Below, piece by piece: positions 1-11,975 of a stretch of DNA of 32,948 bases. The first letter of the stretch is position 1. The number at the start of each line of letters is the position of its first letter. Made by a program: the position numbers and the translations under genes. This stretch comes from Oppiella nova (Eukaryota; Arthropoda; Arachnida; Sarcoptiformes; Oppiidae): the NCBI GenBank assembly GCA_905397405.1, contig CAJPVJ010000196.1, positions 1 through 32,948 on the forward strand, written 5' to 3'. A model generated the notes under the pieces. The model made no database searches. It was not told the DNA's origin and saw only the letters and a list, made by a program, of their open reading frames with translations.

Positions 1-223
1 GTTGTTCATCGTAAAAGTTGGGCGCCTTTACCATATTTGGTTTGATGCACCGCACGTACCACGGATTGGTTGAGTGCAACAGATCTACCAGTGCTGTCAA
101 CTGGAATCTGAATGCATCGCCGACTGTCGGCCGACCCTTACTTGTTTTGGTTGACCCCTCGGGCCTATTGACCGACGCGTATGTCGTATTCGCCACACGA
201 CTGGCCGTTACGCTCAACAGATC
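1..223 (-). CDS. Myosin coding exon 6 (cut by window edge)
   Basis: Begins after acceptor CATAG (224-225) in phase 0 with DLLSVTAS. It contains [17 protein letters not shown], then WYVRCIKPN, the conserved strut and actin-binding region near the converter. It continues past position 1. The opposite strand is also open here over about 90 codons, but that is a shadow of this exon. Confidence 0.93.
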
Positions 224-3200
224 CTATGAATGGATGCAAACATTTAGTGAAACAGTTTTAAGATTAGGTAATCCATGCATTAATCAATAAACAGTTTATT
301 CATTTACTTCAGCTGTCATTTGGTAACTCCAATACCACTGAGGAATGAATGCAAAGCATAAATGATTAGCAAAGCGTCAGATAATTGGCAGTGAATGGCA
401 AACAAGTGATAGGGATGTGAGACAATAAATACCTGAAATTTGACCAAATCTTTGACAAAGATATTGGACGAGTCGTGCATCAGATCAAAGAGCTGGTCCT
501 GTTGTACGTCTTTGTTCTTCTCGAGGAAACCGGTGATATTATAGACCACATCTCCGGCGTAGTGTTTGATCCCAAACTCCATTTCCCAGCGCCTCCTATC
601 CTCACCGCGAATATAGTTCACGTGTGACTCAAACTCCGAGTGAAGTTTATTAACATATGTTGTGTCCGTTCCCTTAGGTATACGACACTCCTCTGTCAAC
701 AAACGTATGACACATTTGGGCGGCTTTTCCAGCAGTTCCAGACACGGGGTGTTGTCCGTGAAGTTGATGTGCGAAAAGGAGATGCCTTCCTGTCTATACT
801 GTATTCACAAACAAATTTCAAAATTAGTCTCACATTTGACGGCATAAAGTATTGAACTATTCTTACGATCTCTTGCTCTAAGGCGAAGACATAGTGATTG
901 AAAAATCGGTGCAGTTTTTCATTGGCATAATTGATGCACAACTGTTCAAAACTGTTGACATCGAAGTTCTCGAAGCCGAAGATGTCGAGTACACCGAGGA
1001 AGCGGTCACTGTCTTGGCCCGGGTTAGTGCACGTGTTGATGTAACTGACAATCCATGCAAATGTGCGCGAGTAGAGGGCTTTGGCCATTGCGTGTCGGTT
1101 CTCCCGGGCCTCGTGTAGTTTGAAGGGTATGTCAGTCACAGTTCCCCTCACATTAATCTGACGCTGAAGTGTGGCCAGAGTTAGCTTAAAAGCGTCGACA
1201 CCCAGAAGCGTGGCCACCGTCGCGATCACCATCTCGTCGTCGGGACTCAATTTACAGCGCTCTCCGTCCAAATGGTCCTCAAACTGAAGGTTTCCTAACC
1301 ATAAGATAGCGCTCAACACCGAGAAGATGCCGTCACACATCTCCGGAGGAATGTTGAGTACAGACATCGCCAGCCGTAACGAGTCAAACATGTTTGCGTC
1401 GTCCACGCCGTCTATCTTAACGCAACCGCTCTGCCGAAGGTATGCGTAGCTGTCGAGCGGGTCGATGAGGAACTGGTTGCGGATGTCTTCGTTGTATTGA
1501 GCGCTGGACACCAATTGGTAGAAGACGTGATAATTTCGTTCGCCGAAAGACTGGAATGTGATGCGCGACTGCTCGAGGAGGTAGTCCTGGATGATGCAGC
1601 CCTTGATCTGGTAGCGCCAGTCAAAACACACCTGGATGAATTTGCCGAACCGGCTCGAGTTGTCGTTCCGCACGGTCTTGGCGTTGCCGAAGGCCTCCAG
1701 AATGGTGTTCGCCTCGAGTATCTGGTGCTCCATCCATGTCGACTGGTTGGACGTAACGGTGCATAAGTACTGGAGTATGAATTTGGTGGACTCAGTCTTC
1801 CCGGCGCCCGACTCGCCCGATATGACACAGGCCTGGTTGGCGTTGTCCAGCTGTAGGTGACTATAGGCGGCCTCCGCGATGGCGAACACATGCGGCTCCT
1901 GTTGCGAGATCTTCTGGCCGTTGTATTTGAACACCCAGTCCTTCACCGAGTAATTGGATTATGAGATTAATGAGCATTTAATTCAATAATAAATGCAAAG
2001 AAAGCCAAAAGAAATTAATGCATTAAATGTTGACTTACGGTCTCATAAATGTCTAATTCTTTGTAGGGATTAACGGCAACCAGAATAGTTCCCGTATATG
2101 TCTGTGAAGGGGGAAAGGGATGATAATAATTACATTTAATTATATTTTTATACTGTAGTAAAAAGCATTATAAATAATATTAGCCATTTATAAATAAATT
2201 TTATATAAATTTAATTATTAATGAAGTTAAAGAATAATATATTTTCTAAATTAAACAAAAAAGAGATAAAATTCAATTGAATGATAAGGAAGTTGGTATA
2301 GACTTACATATATCTGTTCCCTCTCATATCGCACCTTCAAATTAGTATTGATCCCTCGCTCATCAATATTACTTATAACGGTCAGGTCTGGCACACCATC
2401 CTCGGGTCTCCAGCCTATGGAGTGGACACACATTATCTCACAGCAACAGTACAGACAAACAAGTAATCAATAAAAACAACACATAATATAATAGCGGTGT
2501 TAATGGAAATGAATTCTAAATGATATCGTGTTTTCCAGTGTTGCAGTGGAAAAGCCTTGGAGTGGCAAACGATTTCAAAAAGCATGAGATTTATAGCCAT
2601 TATATTCTGGGAATTATATTATGTATTCTGTGTGCTATAAAAATGCTACAAAAATCACTTCACAAACGAGAAACAAAAAAAATTGTTCGCAAATAAGCAT
2701 AACGTGAATGCAAGACAGGAAAGACTTTATCGCAAAGGAATTCGTAGCGAAAGTTACGCTAATAGTAAGAGACAGTAAAATCATGATTGAAATAAATGAT
2801 TGCCGGATGAGTTATGACATAAATCATAAACGATATACAATATTATGTACAGAATCTATAGTCTATAGTATCTAGTATCTATACATTCGGAACTCAAAAT
2901 TAGTTCATTGCTAACGATGTTTTTTATGATACTTTATGTATTCATTTGAGAATTGCTTATATAATATATAATTTAATAATTCAATCAAATGTATTGTGAA
3001 TGCATTTCATTGTATGCCTTATAATTAAATAATGATTTACTAATTGAGCGATAAATTTGATGATATGTTCGGCCAACCAATCTATAAGTGTATTGACCTG
3101 AAGGCTAGGGGCGGTTGCCTTACGTTTGCCTTTTCAGTGCATTTTCTCAATCTTCACATTCATTCACATCTCTCTCACTAACACTCTTCCTATGCTCTCA

Positions 3201-3387
3201 ATGCTCTCTCCAGTATAGCATCTCATATGTGATAAACATATATACAGTACTCGGAGTAAAATGTATTGCATTACAATTATTGGTATGGAAAATGCCATTC
3301 ACAGCATCCAATAATTAGCGTACTTTCAAAAGCAAACACTTAGAGAGTAGGCCTACCTTTCTGTCCGCCGTCCCAGCCGTCCATCAT
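1..3387 (-). CDS. Unconventional myosin heavy chain, motor head, 5' part (3' end outside window)
   Basis: An actin-dependent ATPase motor acting in the cytoplasm. Six exons join in frame: 3387-3357, 2414-2308, 2101-2039, 1940-867, 798-433 and 223-1, giving 621 residues plus one base. Visible motor landmarks are the P-loop GESGAGKT (residues 109-116), switch [10 protein letters not shown] (159-167), switch [10 protein letters not shown], the relay-side [23 protein letters not shown], and the actin-binding RCIKPN near the left edge. The start at 3387 (ATG ATG) is chosen because its frame runs through the donor at 3356 into [10 protein letters not shown]. Only about 46 residues precede the conserved TYTG motif, too few for the SH3-like subdomain found in many myosins. 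The NDNSSRFGK and RCIKPN neighbourhoods resemble MyTH4-FERM myosins (classes VII, X, XV and relatives), but the neck and tail that would settle the class lie outside. Myosin identity is certain; class is inference. Confidence 0.95.
433..798 (-). CDS. Myosin coding exon 5
   Basis: A 366-bp exon between acceptor ATACAG and donor GTATTT, preceded by a 68-bp intron. It joins exon 4 to give LEQEIYRQEGI, a standard myosin sequence. It continues through [13 protein letters not shown] and [13 protein letters not shown] to [10 protein letters not shown], all in phase 0. Confidence 0.95.
867..1940 (-). CDS. Myosin coding exon 4 (nucleotide-binding core)
   Basis: A 1074-bp exon of 358 codons, running from [11 protein letters not shown] to LEQEI. 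It carries the P-loop, switch I and switch II. The acceptor is placed at GGTGAAG|GAC (1941-1942) because this keeps phase 0. Its polypyrimidine tract is weak, so the exact 5' end is the least certain junction in this gene. The donor is GTAAGA at 866. Confidence 0.93.
2039..2101 (-). CDS. Myosin coding exon 3
   Basis: A 63-bp exon (21 codons) between acceptor ACAG and donor GTAAGT. It encodes [20 protein letters not shown] and one threonine, the canonical first beta-strand motif of the motor domain. Both ends are in phase 0. Confidence 0.95.
2308..2414 (-). CDS. Myosin coding exon 2
   Basis: Acceptor CCATAG precedes it and donor GTAAGT follows. It encodes [20 protein letters not shown] and continues to RYEREQIY, the usual myosin stretch just before the TYTG motif. 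It is separated from exon 1 by a 942-bp intron. Confidence 0.92.
2415..3356 (-). other. Myosin intron 1
   Basis: A 942-bp AT-rich intron between coding exons 1 and 2, with GT and AG ends. Apart from a short imperfect tandem of TCTATAG/TATCTAG units near 2854-2884, I see no gene, RNA or mobile element in it. Confidence 0.75.
3357..3387 (-). CDS. Myosin coding exon 1 (start codon)
   Basis: Reads [10 protein letters not shown] plus the first base of a glycine codon, followed by donor GTAGGC. The split codon G|GC joins exactly to exon 2. Both ATGs are in frame; either could start translation. The exon presumably continues rightward as 5' untranslated sequence, whose end I cannot see. Confidence 0.75.
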
Positions 3388-3738
3388 ATAATCATTGCAT
3401 CACTAAATGGTGTATAAAATTAAAAACTCAAATAAATAAAAACTAGTTATTCGGTTGGTATGAGAGTCGAGGGTTTGTTTTGTTTGCACTAATGTTTGGT
3501 TGTGTTGCACAGGGAGGATGAGATGCCTTCCATTCACTCATTCACTGCTCACATCCGAGCTTCACTTTTATCGACCGCATAGTCAGTCAGTACGGAGCGA
3601 CTGTTGTGCCACTGCTCTACCAGTGCTCTCTCTATTAGATGCCTTTCCTACTGATTCTCTATCCGCTCATACGCTGTATGTGTGCCGTATATATGGCATA
3701 TCCTCTCGGTTTGTGAGCATCGCTTATACACCGATCCG

Positions 3739-3746
3739 TTTATATA
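3739..3746 (-). promoter_or_regulatory. Possible TATA box of the myosin gene
   Basis: On the minus strand the sequence reads CTATATAAAC about 350 bp upstream of the myosin start codon. The surrounding 3480-3790 is less AT-rich than its flanks. TATA-like strings are common in DNA this AT-rich, so this is only a candidate. A transcription start about 30 bp further left would give a 5' leader of roughly 320 bp. Confidence 0.2.
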
Positions 3747-5338
3747 GAGATACACCACTTATAGCTCATGTGTTGCAAACAGAATAAAGTATTGGCAGAC
3801 ATGCACTCCCGGTGCCAAACATACGGTGCACTCCTTTTTTCCTATGAGAGTTTATGACTCATTCATTGTCAACGATTTAGCCACTAATATATCGGTTAGT
3901 TTTTTAACACGTGAAACACTGACTGATATACAGATAATACAATGCATTGATTCATCGCAACGGTTAATAACATTAAAGTATAGAAAAGTGGGAATTATTC
4001 ACGAATTGATTGCATAATAGGTTTGAAAGTAAGGTATAACTCATACCCAACACAATATCTCATTTATACAAAAACTTGTAAAACCACTTTTGATGTAATC
4101 GTATATTTATTTTCAATTGTGTTTTCTTGAAGTTTTCTCAAACTCTCAAATCTCTTCTCAATCTATTCATACACTGAAACTCTTATAAACTATTGAAAGT
4201 TTTGTATAAAATTATTGAAAGTATTTTGTGATTCATTTAAAATGTATTTTTCATTTCCTTTCCTCTAATTTAAGTGTTTTTCCGATGAAATAAGTATTAA
4301 AATTATAATATGTTTGACAAAATTGTTTGGTATCTTATTTGTCATTTTAAAAAACCTTTTTTGTGTAAATAATTTACATTCACTTTAGACACTAATACCT
4401 TTAAGTAGTTTTAATACTTTTAGTGAGAAACTAATGTAAAGTTTTTTCGTAAGAATTTCAAAAATAAAAAATCAAATAAAAAGTAAAAAATTAGATTAAA
4501 TAACAAGATATTTAAGCCAAACATGAAATTTCCAGTGAATTACGAGTTAATTAAAGAAATGGATTTTGAAAATAAATTATTCATTGAAAAGGCGTCCAAA
4601 AACTGATACCCGAAAACATATTCATCATTAAAAATCGATACAAAATTTATTATTATTTTTTAATAACAAAATATAAATTCAATAAATTATTCATCGCGTT
4701 CATAATATTCACAAAACTATTATGTAATGACAAAGTTGTTACAATAAATTCATGTTACAATAGTATTTAATAGGAGTTCACTTGTAATCACATGTTAAAC
4801 AGCATTATAATCGAGATATTTATGAATCTAATTAAAAGTTTATGAGAAAAAGTGCACAAAACTTGTGAAACACAGAAACGAGTCATTGGTTGCCGTTTGA
4901 GGCATAGAGAGGGCGACACCTATTGCTAAGCCATACGAGTGTTGCCATAACTGCACACCAAAAGCACATCCCTTTCCGCCGTTCCCTTCAAATCGTGTTG
5001 TTATTCACGCTTTGAACGCANAAAATGTTTGTGCATTTATTTTATTTTAATTGCTATTAAAATACAATTATATGCTTTCATTGGAAGAGATAATTATTTT
5101 TACAAAATAAATAAATAGTTTGATATATTATTGACATTAAGTATTAGATATCAATAGGCTCTACTCAAAAAAGTTTGCGTCGATTGAATTACGGTTTGTA
5201 TATAAAACTTAAAACTTCTTTCAGTTATTATAGTGGAAAATATGACTCAATCAGGTTTAGCACAGAATTATAAAGATTATTAAATCCGAGTCTTCCTATT
5301 ATACAGAATCTTCATTTCCAACCCTACAACTTATGCCA

Positions 5339-5340
<2 letters not shown>

Positions 5341-5377
<37 letters not shown>
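5341..5377. repeat. (CT)n microsatellite
   Basis: About 18 uninterrupted CT units, followed by a C-rich stretch. Between genes. Confidence 0.97.
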
Positions 5378-5379
<2 letters not shown>

Positions 5380-8300
5380 CTTCTCATTGAATTGATAGCT
5401 GGACTCAATACAAGTTAGACAACCCTAAGGCTGATCTCAAGATCTAAAAATACGTTTCAAGTCTTAGCTATTATTCTGCAAATGACTAGTTTTGAGGCCC
5501 GGAAAGGAGTAAATCATTGCTTAAAGTAAACAAAATAAAACTTTTTTGACGATTACTCACTTTTGTTCAAATGTTAGTTAACTCGAGTTTTACAGGTTAT
5601 CTCAGTGTCAATATTGCAGTCTGTGATCCCTTTCCAAACCGATCCTATTTCTCGTATGACTTACTGTATGTATGAAATATAAAGCACTGTAAGAGATATA
5701 ATGGAGTAAAAAGGAAAACAATATTATTTGATTGCATTAATCATTTTGGTGGTAAAATACAGGGCACTGTATGCAAGGGTTTTAATTATATAGCCATTAG
5801 ATAATGAAAAATAATAATAAATCAGTGAAAGGGAAAGGATAGACCAAAATAGATGAATACAGAGTTGTGTTAAACAGAAAAGTAGTGAATCTGATATGCA
5901 ATGCAAACATCTTGTAGTGGAGATAATAATCAGAGAGTATGTGCCAATGAATGCATTTGTCATTTAATCCTTTGATGCGAACCACACACTCGACTCAATT
6001 CAATTTCATTGATAGCAAAGCCCATGTCATCAATCAATATGACACTAACATATAAGTACTGCTCATTTGCCTCCAATAAGCCATTCGTGTCCTCTTTCAC
6101 GCAAATATGAATATTTATAATCAAACTTATGTCCACTTTTGCTAATTCGCTGGACGTGTGGTCAATACTGCACTGTATTCACTGCATTATGTATTATCGA
6201 GTTTGCACTCATTGTCACACATTTGCCACTATTTACCACTATTTGCCCAATAAGTCATATCATATCACATACAGCTATAGTGTTTGAATTATTGCAAATT
6301 CAATACGAATCAGACAATTGTCTCATATTTTGGCCCATTTGTATAAATTTATTTAACATGTTTTTAGTGAAAATTCTTAATACAAAGTTCTGTTATATAC
6401 AGTATTGTATAATATATCGTGTTTTGAACTAATATTTCAAAACACAAACTAATGAATTAAAGACTAGTATCTCAACTGTCATACAGAAGAGAACTTATAA
6501 TTTAATGACTTATACTGTATGTTAATATAATATTATAAATTATAAAACATTGTTTTGCGTGTTATTAAAGCTTAACGGCAATGGTTTTGACACAATAGCC
6601 AAATAAGTTGGAGTCCATACGACACGACTACTAGTGCTGTATTTGCAAAACCATAGAATTTAGGATTAATTTCTTTTGAAGTGTTCAATACGTGATAATA
6701 ACGGTGTGAATGCATTATCCCTTTGGTTGTGATGATTGCATGTGAGCCACAGTTACCACATCTACCCTAACATGTACTCCAATGGACACATGCATTAAGT
6801 GCCCACAAAGACACTTAAAATCATTAATTATATGTCAGTTAAGTCAACAGAGGAAAGGCTTGTATCGTATATATAATTAATACTGTTTCATGCATTACAC
6901 TACTCTATCAGTAGTGAAACACAAAAGTTAGTTTTGCTATAATAACAAAGTTATTGAGTTCTCGTTTATAAGTGTTGTGATAGTATACTGGAAAACCAAG
7001 TTTTCTACTACCAGTGCCTTACAGTGCAGAATAAGTAACTCAATAGTCCCTACAGTCTATGTATTCAAACGCCAGAACACGGCTCACAATACACTGGAAA
7101 CTCTATTATCAAAACTTTTGACACAAAATAATGCTCGTGAATGGGGAACGATATTTCACATTCAATTTGCATTTGTATTGCACTCGACATTAGAGTAAAT
7201 TTTATTTAAGACTCTAAAAAAAAGTTTTTAGTCAACTTTTGTAAAACTCAATTAATAATATCCTAATGTAATGAATATAATGGAACTTTGTTTAAATAAA
7301 TTCAATAAAGTTGTGAAAAAGTCAATTAAAAGTTTTGCAAAATGTGAACCTAGCTGTTAGTTTGCAATTATGACAACTGTGTAATACTAGACATTGGGAA
7401 GTGCTTTCTTGGGGGCATTTGTGCACAATATGACACTTTGAGCGCAATCATGACTGATGTGTATATTTTGCAATCTATACGACTAATAAAAGGCAAAGAT
7501 TGAGATTTTATTTTATTGACTTTCGGTCCAAATGAATCCCTAACCAAACATAATGGACATCAAAAAACTTCCTCTTGTTTTTGTATCATTGCATTGAAAG
7601 TGCAACTGATCTCCAATACAGACATACATATAATCACTACTAATAACGCATTAGTGCTTACAGTCTATACTCTATTATAAAGTAAATATTATGCAATTTA
7701 TACGCTCTTATCCGGTATTTCTCTTCATTATTACTAAAATAGTATACAGTATTGTATATCACAGGCATTGTATGGACACCAAAATCCAATAAAAGACCAA
7801 ATGTTTTGTAATAAAAGGCAATTCTTTTATACACTCAATGCATATCCATTGCAATACAACGCTTGACGCCCGACATAATAACCGGAATATCACTTTTAAT
7901 TGATTAAATAAAATGATTTCATATGTGATAATAATAAATGTGACGAATTTTATTGCTATTAATCATTGCTTTCAATAATACATTTGAAATGTATTTTTAC
8001 TTTTTTATTGTTTTTATCAGTTTTGCATTATATTTGCTTAACAATGACCTGATTTCATATCACAAGATCTGTCAGCAGACTGTCTGAGTGAGGGTTTTGT
8101 GTATAATTGATGCGAAAACAGAATATAAATATTATTTGTTAATAATAAATACTTCATTATAATTATAGACTTATTAATGAGTAATTAAAAGAGTGATTTA
8201 ACAGAATCTTAAACACAAATGAGTGAAGAATAATAGTGTGTATGAATATAACAGTGGAGTGTATGCTGTATGTAAGGAACTGGAGGTAGAGTTGGGTGTA

Positions 8301-8502
8301 TGGAGAGGACCTACTGTGGAATAGCAGTGTTTTTGGCGTTTGTGTTCACAAATGCCACTATTGGTGGGTATGAAGTACTGATGTCATGAAGGATAGCCTA
8401 CTCCTCGGCACTCGACTCTGTGTTATAGCATTAAAATCTCGTGAATCTCGAGAACTGCTTTCACTTGTAGTTCTTCGCTCTGTCTTGAGGTTGAGGTTGA
8501 GG

Positions 8503-8526
8503 TGAAAGACTGAAAGACTGAAAGAC
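8503..8526. repeat. Tandem repeat, period 8 (TGAAAGAC x3)
   Basis: Three perfect copies of TGAAAGAC. They directly follow a shorter GAGGTT tandem at about 8487-8502. The pair lies in a stretch that ends with a good splice-donor-like GTGAGT at 8715, so it could be inside an untranslated exon. Confidence 0.9.
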
Positions 8527-8714
8527 TGGAGACTCGAAAGCAGACAAACATACAAAACACTGATTGTAGGACGACTTCAATACGTTTTTATCGCCACGGA
8601 TTGTTTGCCTAAACTTTTTGGTCAACACAAACACAAACAACACAATCGCTGTCCACAACCCTATCATCAGCTCATCTACAGCTCAAACCATTTGATCTCT
8701 TCTCAAACCAATTG

Positions 8715-8720
8715 GTGAGT
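8715..8720 (+). promoter_or_regulatory. Strong 5' splice-site-like sequence, candidate end of an untranslated exon
   Basis: CAATTG|GTGAGT matches the donor consensus well. The next plus-strand coding exon starts at 11975, with its ATG only one base after a splice acceptor, so an upstream non-coding exon is expected. This donor is a candidate for its 3' end and would give a first intron of about 3.3 kb. No transcript evidence. Confidence 0.25.
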
Positions 8721-10710
8721 CCAAGTGTTAAGTCTTATGTGATTTCATTAACGCCTAATTTACTGCTAATTTATTTATTGAATTCTAATCTGGGTGCTAT
8801 TAATTAGCGTTCATTAGATATATAGTGCGCTAATCTCTAAACGCTATGCTTTGACTGAAGGTTTGAATGCTATAAATGACACGATTTGCCCCAAATTCTG
8901 TATAAACATAGCATTAGTTAACTCTTTTGGAAGTTAACAATGCATTGCATCGCAAACTATAATGAATTGTCACTAAGTTTTGTAACTAACGCTAACATTG
9001 CATTCAACAGGCATTGCATTTGCCAAGCATTTAAATTATTATTGTATTTAATGGTTGAGTGAAATATTTGTTTCAAAATTGGTGACAGAAATGCATAAAT
9101 CACTTTTTGCTTAAGAATATTTTCTGAAAGAATGTCACAAAAGTTTGACTTCATTTATTTAGTGAGAGAAATGAGCAATGCAATTTGCAATTGAATAACT
9201 TTGTTGACAATAACTGTGCACTCATTCTGTAAATGAGAGAGACGTGAGTTTGTTAGGGAATTGCCATTAAGACAGCATAGCCTCAGATAACGGACCAAAA
9301 CAGACAAATAGCGATACAATTATCGACGACAAGCTCTACGGAAAACTAAATCATTGAATGCTTGCAATTCAGAGACAATCACTATACGAAACCATTGCTA
9401 TCACTGTGTAATACAAGCTATTAATGACTTCAATAATTCTGTATTGAGTTATTATTACATCCACATTAACCACTAATAGATTAGGTTTTGTACGCTTATT
9501 ATGCTTTGCAGTTATAGTGAAATGTAAACCTTTGATTTATTTTACCAAAAGTGTTACATGTTTTAAGTCAAACATTAATTGAATTAGACTATTTGTTAAG
9601 CAATGATTTAGTGAACAATTTTGTGTGTGAAACAAATAATACATGAATTCAATCACAAAATTATTAAACACTTATTAAGCCTTAACTTATGCTTTATTGC
9701 AAAGAATTCCCGGAATCATAATTCAAACCTAATTTATTAAAAGCATAGAAAATAAAAGCTTTATATAAAAGTTTGCTCAAATAATAAATCATTTTGACAA
9801 CTGATGTCAAGCAATATGACCACTTGTTTTAATAGTGTATTTGCATGCCGTCCACTAACTCGCCTGACCAATGGTGTAGTGTATGTCCAGAACTTAATGG
9901 GTGGCAAAAATAATGTATTAAGCCTTTCATTAGTTGGTGACCTTATTTTGAGCTCTTATTTCAGACAGTATTTCATTTTTGGCTCAGTTTTTCATTTGAG
10001 TCTTTGGAGAGTCCTTCGAAAAAGTACATCATTTGAGTCTAGAATAGCTCTCGATGTATGGGAATGGGATGTATGGGGAAGTGCTCACAATGATTGCCTC
10101 CGAATGCATGACTCATAGCTTTAAAGGTGTGTTTTAGTCGACCTATACTTTACTTCGACAACAGTTTACTGTCTTTTTGTTATTATTGATACATTCAATA
10201 CATACAGAATATGACTGAAGGGGTTTCATCTATAATCTCATGTTTGCGCTCAAACTACTGGCAAAGCCATCATTTCCATTATCTCCCACTCCTTTCCCCC
10301 ATCGGAGTCCCGAACATGAGTTAGTCTCTCAATACTTATCTATGAGTTTAATATTAATATAAAGTATGTATTATTATGAGCACAAAACTCTTGATTTGAA
10401 AAGTAAACAAATCGTATGATTCTGTGCCTTTAAAAGTCACACAAATGTGTTGTGAAATAAAGTTTGTGAAGTTTGTTGTTTGAGCGCCAAATCGGTTTTT
10501 TGAGGTCGTGTTTGTAAACGATTGCATCATTTGGTTTGAAAAAAGCACAGTTTGTGCGGAAAGTGAGGGCTCTTTGTGAGAGAGGCGTCGACGTCGACGA
10601 CCCTTAAGGCGATTCTCAATAGCCTTAAGAATTGATGAAAAATCAAACCAAAGCCAAAACCTATTGAGTTGTTGCCGGGCGTGCTATCACTTATTAGTTG
10701 TGTTACAATA

Positions 10711-10713
<3 letters not shown>

Positions 10714-10744
<31 letters not shown>
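10714..10744. repeat. (CT)n microsatellite
   Basis: About 15 CT units, roughly 1.2 kb upstream of the first visible coding exon of the plus-strand gene. Confidence 0.97.
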
Positions 10745-10749
<5 letters not shown>

Positions 10750-10963
10750 AAATTGACTGATGAATGGGATCTAAGTCTTTGGAAAATTGACTTTTATTTC
10801 CCAAAATACACACAAAAAATACTAAACGAAAAGTAAGAAAAAAAATTCTCAATTGAATCAAACTATTGATTCAATTTTAGGGTCTTTTTTACTCAACACT
10901 ATTACAGTTTACAGAGACTTATATACCATTATTTGGCAGTAATTCTGTATTAGAATTTAGTGC

Positions 10964-10966
<3 letters not shown>

Positions 10967-11000
<34 letters not shown>
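10967..11000. repeat. (TC)n microsatellite
   Basis: About 17 TC units, only 220 bp downstream of the preceding CT tract and in the same orientation. Confidence 0.97.
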
Positions 11001-11003
<3 letters not shown>

Positions 11004-11027
11004 CTATTGTCACACTCGCACGGACTC

Positions 11028-11060
11028 CCAGTACTCCCTGTGCAACCCTGGGAGCACTGG
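11028..11060. repeat. Short inverted repeat (hairpin)
   Basis: CCAGTACTCCC and GGGAGCACTGG can pair over 11 positions with one mismatch, around an 11-base loop. It lies just after the (TC)n tract. There is no U-run or other sign of a known RNA class. Confidence 0.6.
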
Positions 11061-11975
11061 AATCACTTGGACTCAACTCCCCATCAGAATTATCCTTTAC
11101 TTTGTCTTATTTGCCACAATCAGGGCCTAAGGCTAGCACCGAAACTCTACGAATATATACTCTGTATGTATGTATTTATGACATAAATAAAACACTGAAA
11201 GTGCTGTCTTGAGCACAACCCATCACTCCTTCCTGTATTGCAGTCAAAGCACTGTTAGCTCGCAGTCAGTGATTCACAGGCTTTGATTAACTGCAGCCCA
11301 AGTAGTTTTAGGCCTGAATTACAAGTTTTGCAAATTTTGTCTATAAATTTAGTTTTTTGTTTTGCAAGTAATGCATAACATATGATCAGTCAGAGCACAG
11401 GTGTGCAGAATATTGAACCGATTCGTCGAATTCATTACCATTAATAGTGTATTAAATCATCATTTCTTCAAAACGCTAATAGATTTCGAGTTTGTCTTCA
11501 ATTCTTATTATAATTGCATTTTTAATGACACAACTGATAACGAATCGGTTAAAAGAATATTATTTTATTACTTTTAATAATAATAATTAATTAAAATAAA
11601 ACTTTAAACTTATTTAACTGTTCAGTCACTTTATGTGCTGTTGAGACCAATTCTTGGTTCACAACAAACTGATCATAACTTTTTATCATAACTTTTTTGT
11701 GGCGAAGGAAGTGGTGAGCATTCTTTGCAGTGATTTATTTGACTACAACTAATCATATATTCATTGTGGCGCTTATATGATAACGAAAGGGTTATTATTA
11801 TTACAATTCATATCAATTGACTCATTATGTCAGGAATTTCTCTATAATTATATACAGTATTACTCATCCTTTATAAATGCTAATTATGAGGAAATAATTA
11901 CTCTGAAAATGTTTATATACCGTATGTATTATATAACAATGTTTTGAAATATAATGCTTTATTTGTGTGGACAGA

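Larger units (their letters stand above)
3388..8299. other. Non-coding stretch between myosin and the plus-strand gene
   Basis: About 4.9 kb of AT-rich sequence. It should include the myosin 5' leader and promoter at its left end. I see a (CT)n tract at 5341 and one unresolved base at 5021, but no open frame with coding character, no RNA gene and no recognisable transposon. Open frames here are short and of low-complexity composition. Confidence 0.6.
8721..11974. other. Non-coding stretch upstream of the BH3-like gene
   Basis: About 3.25 kb, probably intron or promoter of the downstream plus-strand gene. It holds two (CT)n tracts, a short hairpin at 11028-11060, and a GTCGACGTCGAC palindrome near 10586. 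A 104-codon open frame at 9804-10118 has no recognisable domain and could be chance in this composition. Confidence 0.5.

Noticed and set aside
18-290. 90-codon plus-strand open frame at the left edge
   Set aside because: It lies opposite myosin exon 6, whose minus-strand translation contains the diagnostic RCIKPN motif; the plus frame is a shadow.
1412-1891. 159-codon minus-strand open frame rich in Ser, Thr and Arg
   Set aside because: It is an alternative frame of myosin exon 4, and its composition comes from the codon bias of the true frame.
3500-3787. 95-codon plus-strand open frame upstream of the myosin start
   Set aside because: It lacks a good ATG at its start, shows no domain or splice signal, and overlaps the probable myosin leader and promoter on the other strand.
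8461-8667. Minus-strand open frame beginning with a hydrophobic MIGLWTAIVLFVFVLT segment
   Set aside because: It overlaps the tandem repeats and a plus-strand donor-like site, with no supporting splice signals or homologue; hydrophobic starts are common in T-rich DNA.
9804-10118. 104-codon plus-strand open frame
   Set aside because: About one open frame of this size is plausible by chance in this much AT-rich sequence; there is no recognisable motif or codon bias.
5526-10410. Perfect FOXO-type strings GTAAACAA at 5526 and 10403 upstream of the BH3-like gene, attractive because vertebrate BIM is a FOXO target
   Set aside because: The same string or its complement also occurs at several unrelated places (near 23511, 24673, 30977 and 31370). 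In DNA this AT-rich a few copies are expected, so there is no real enrichment.
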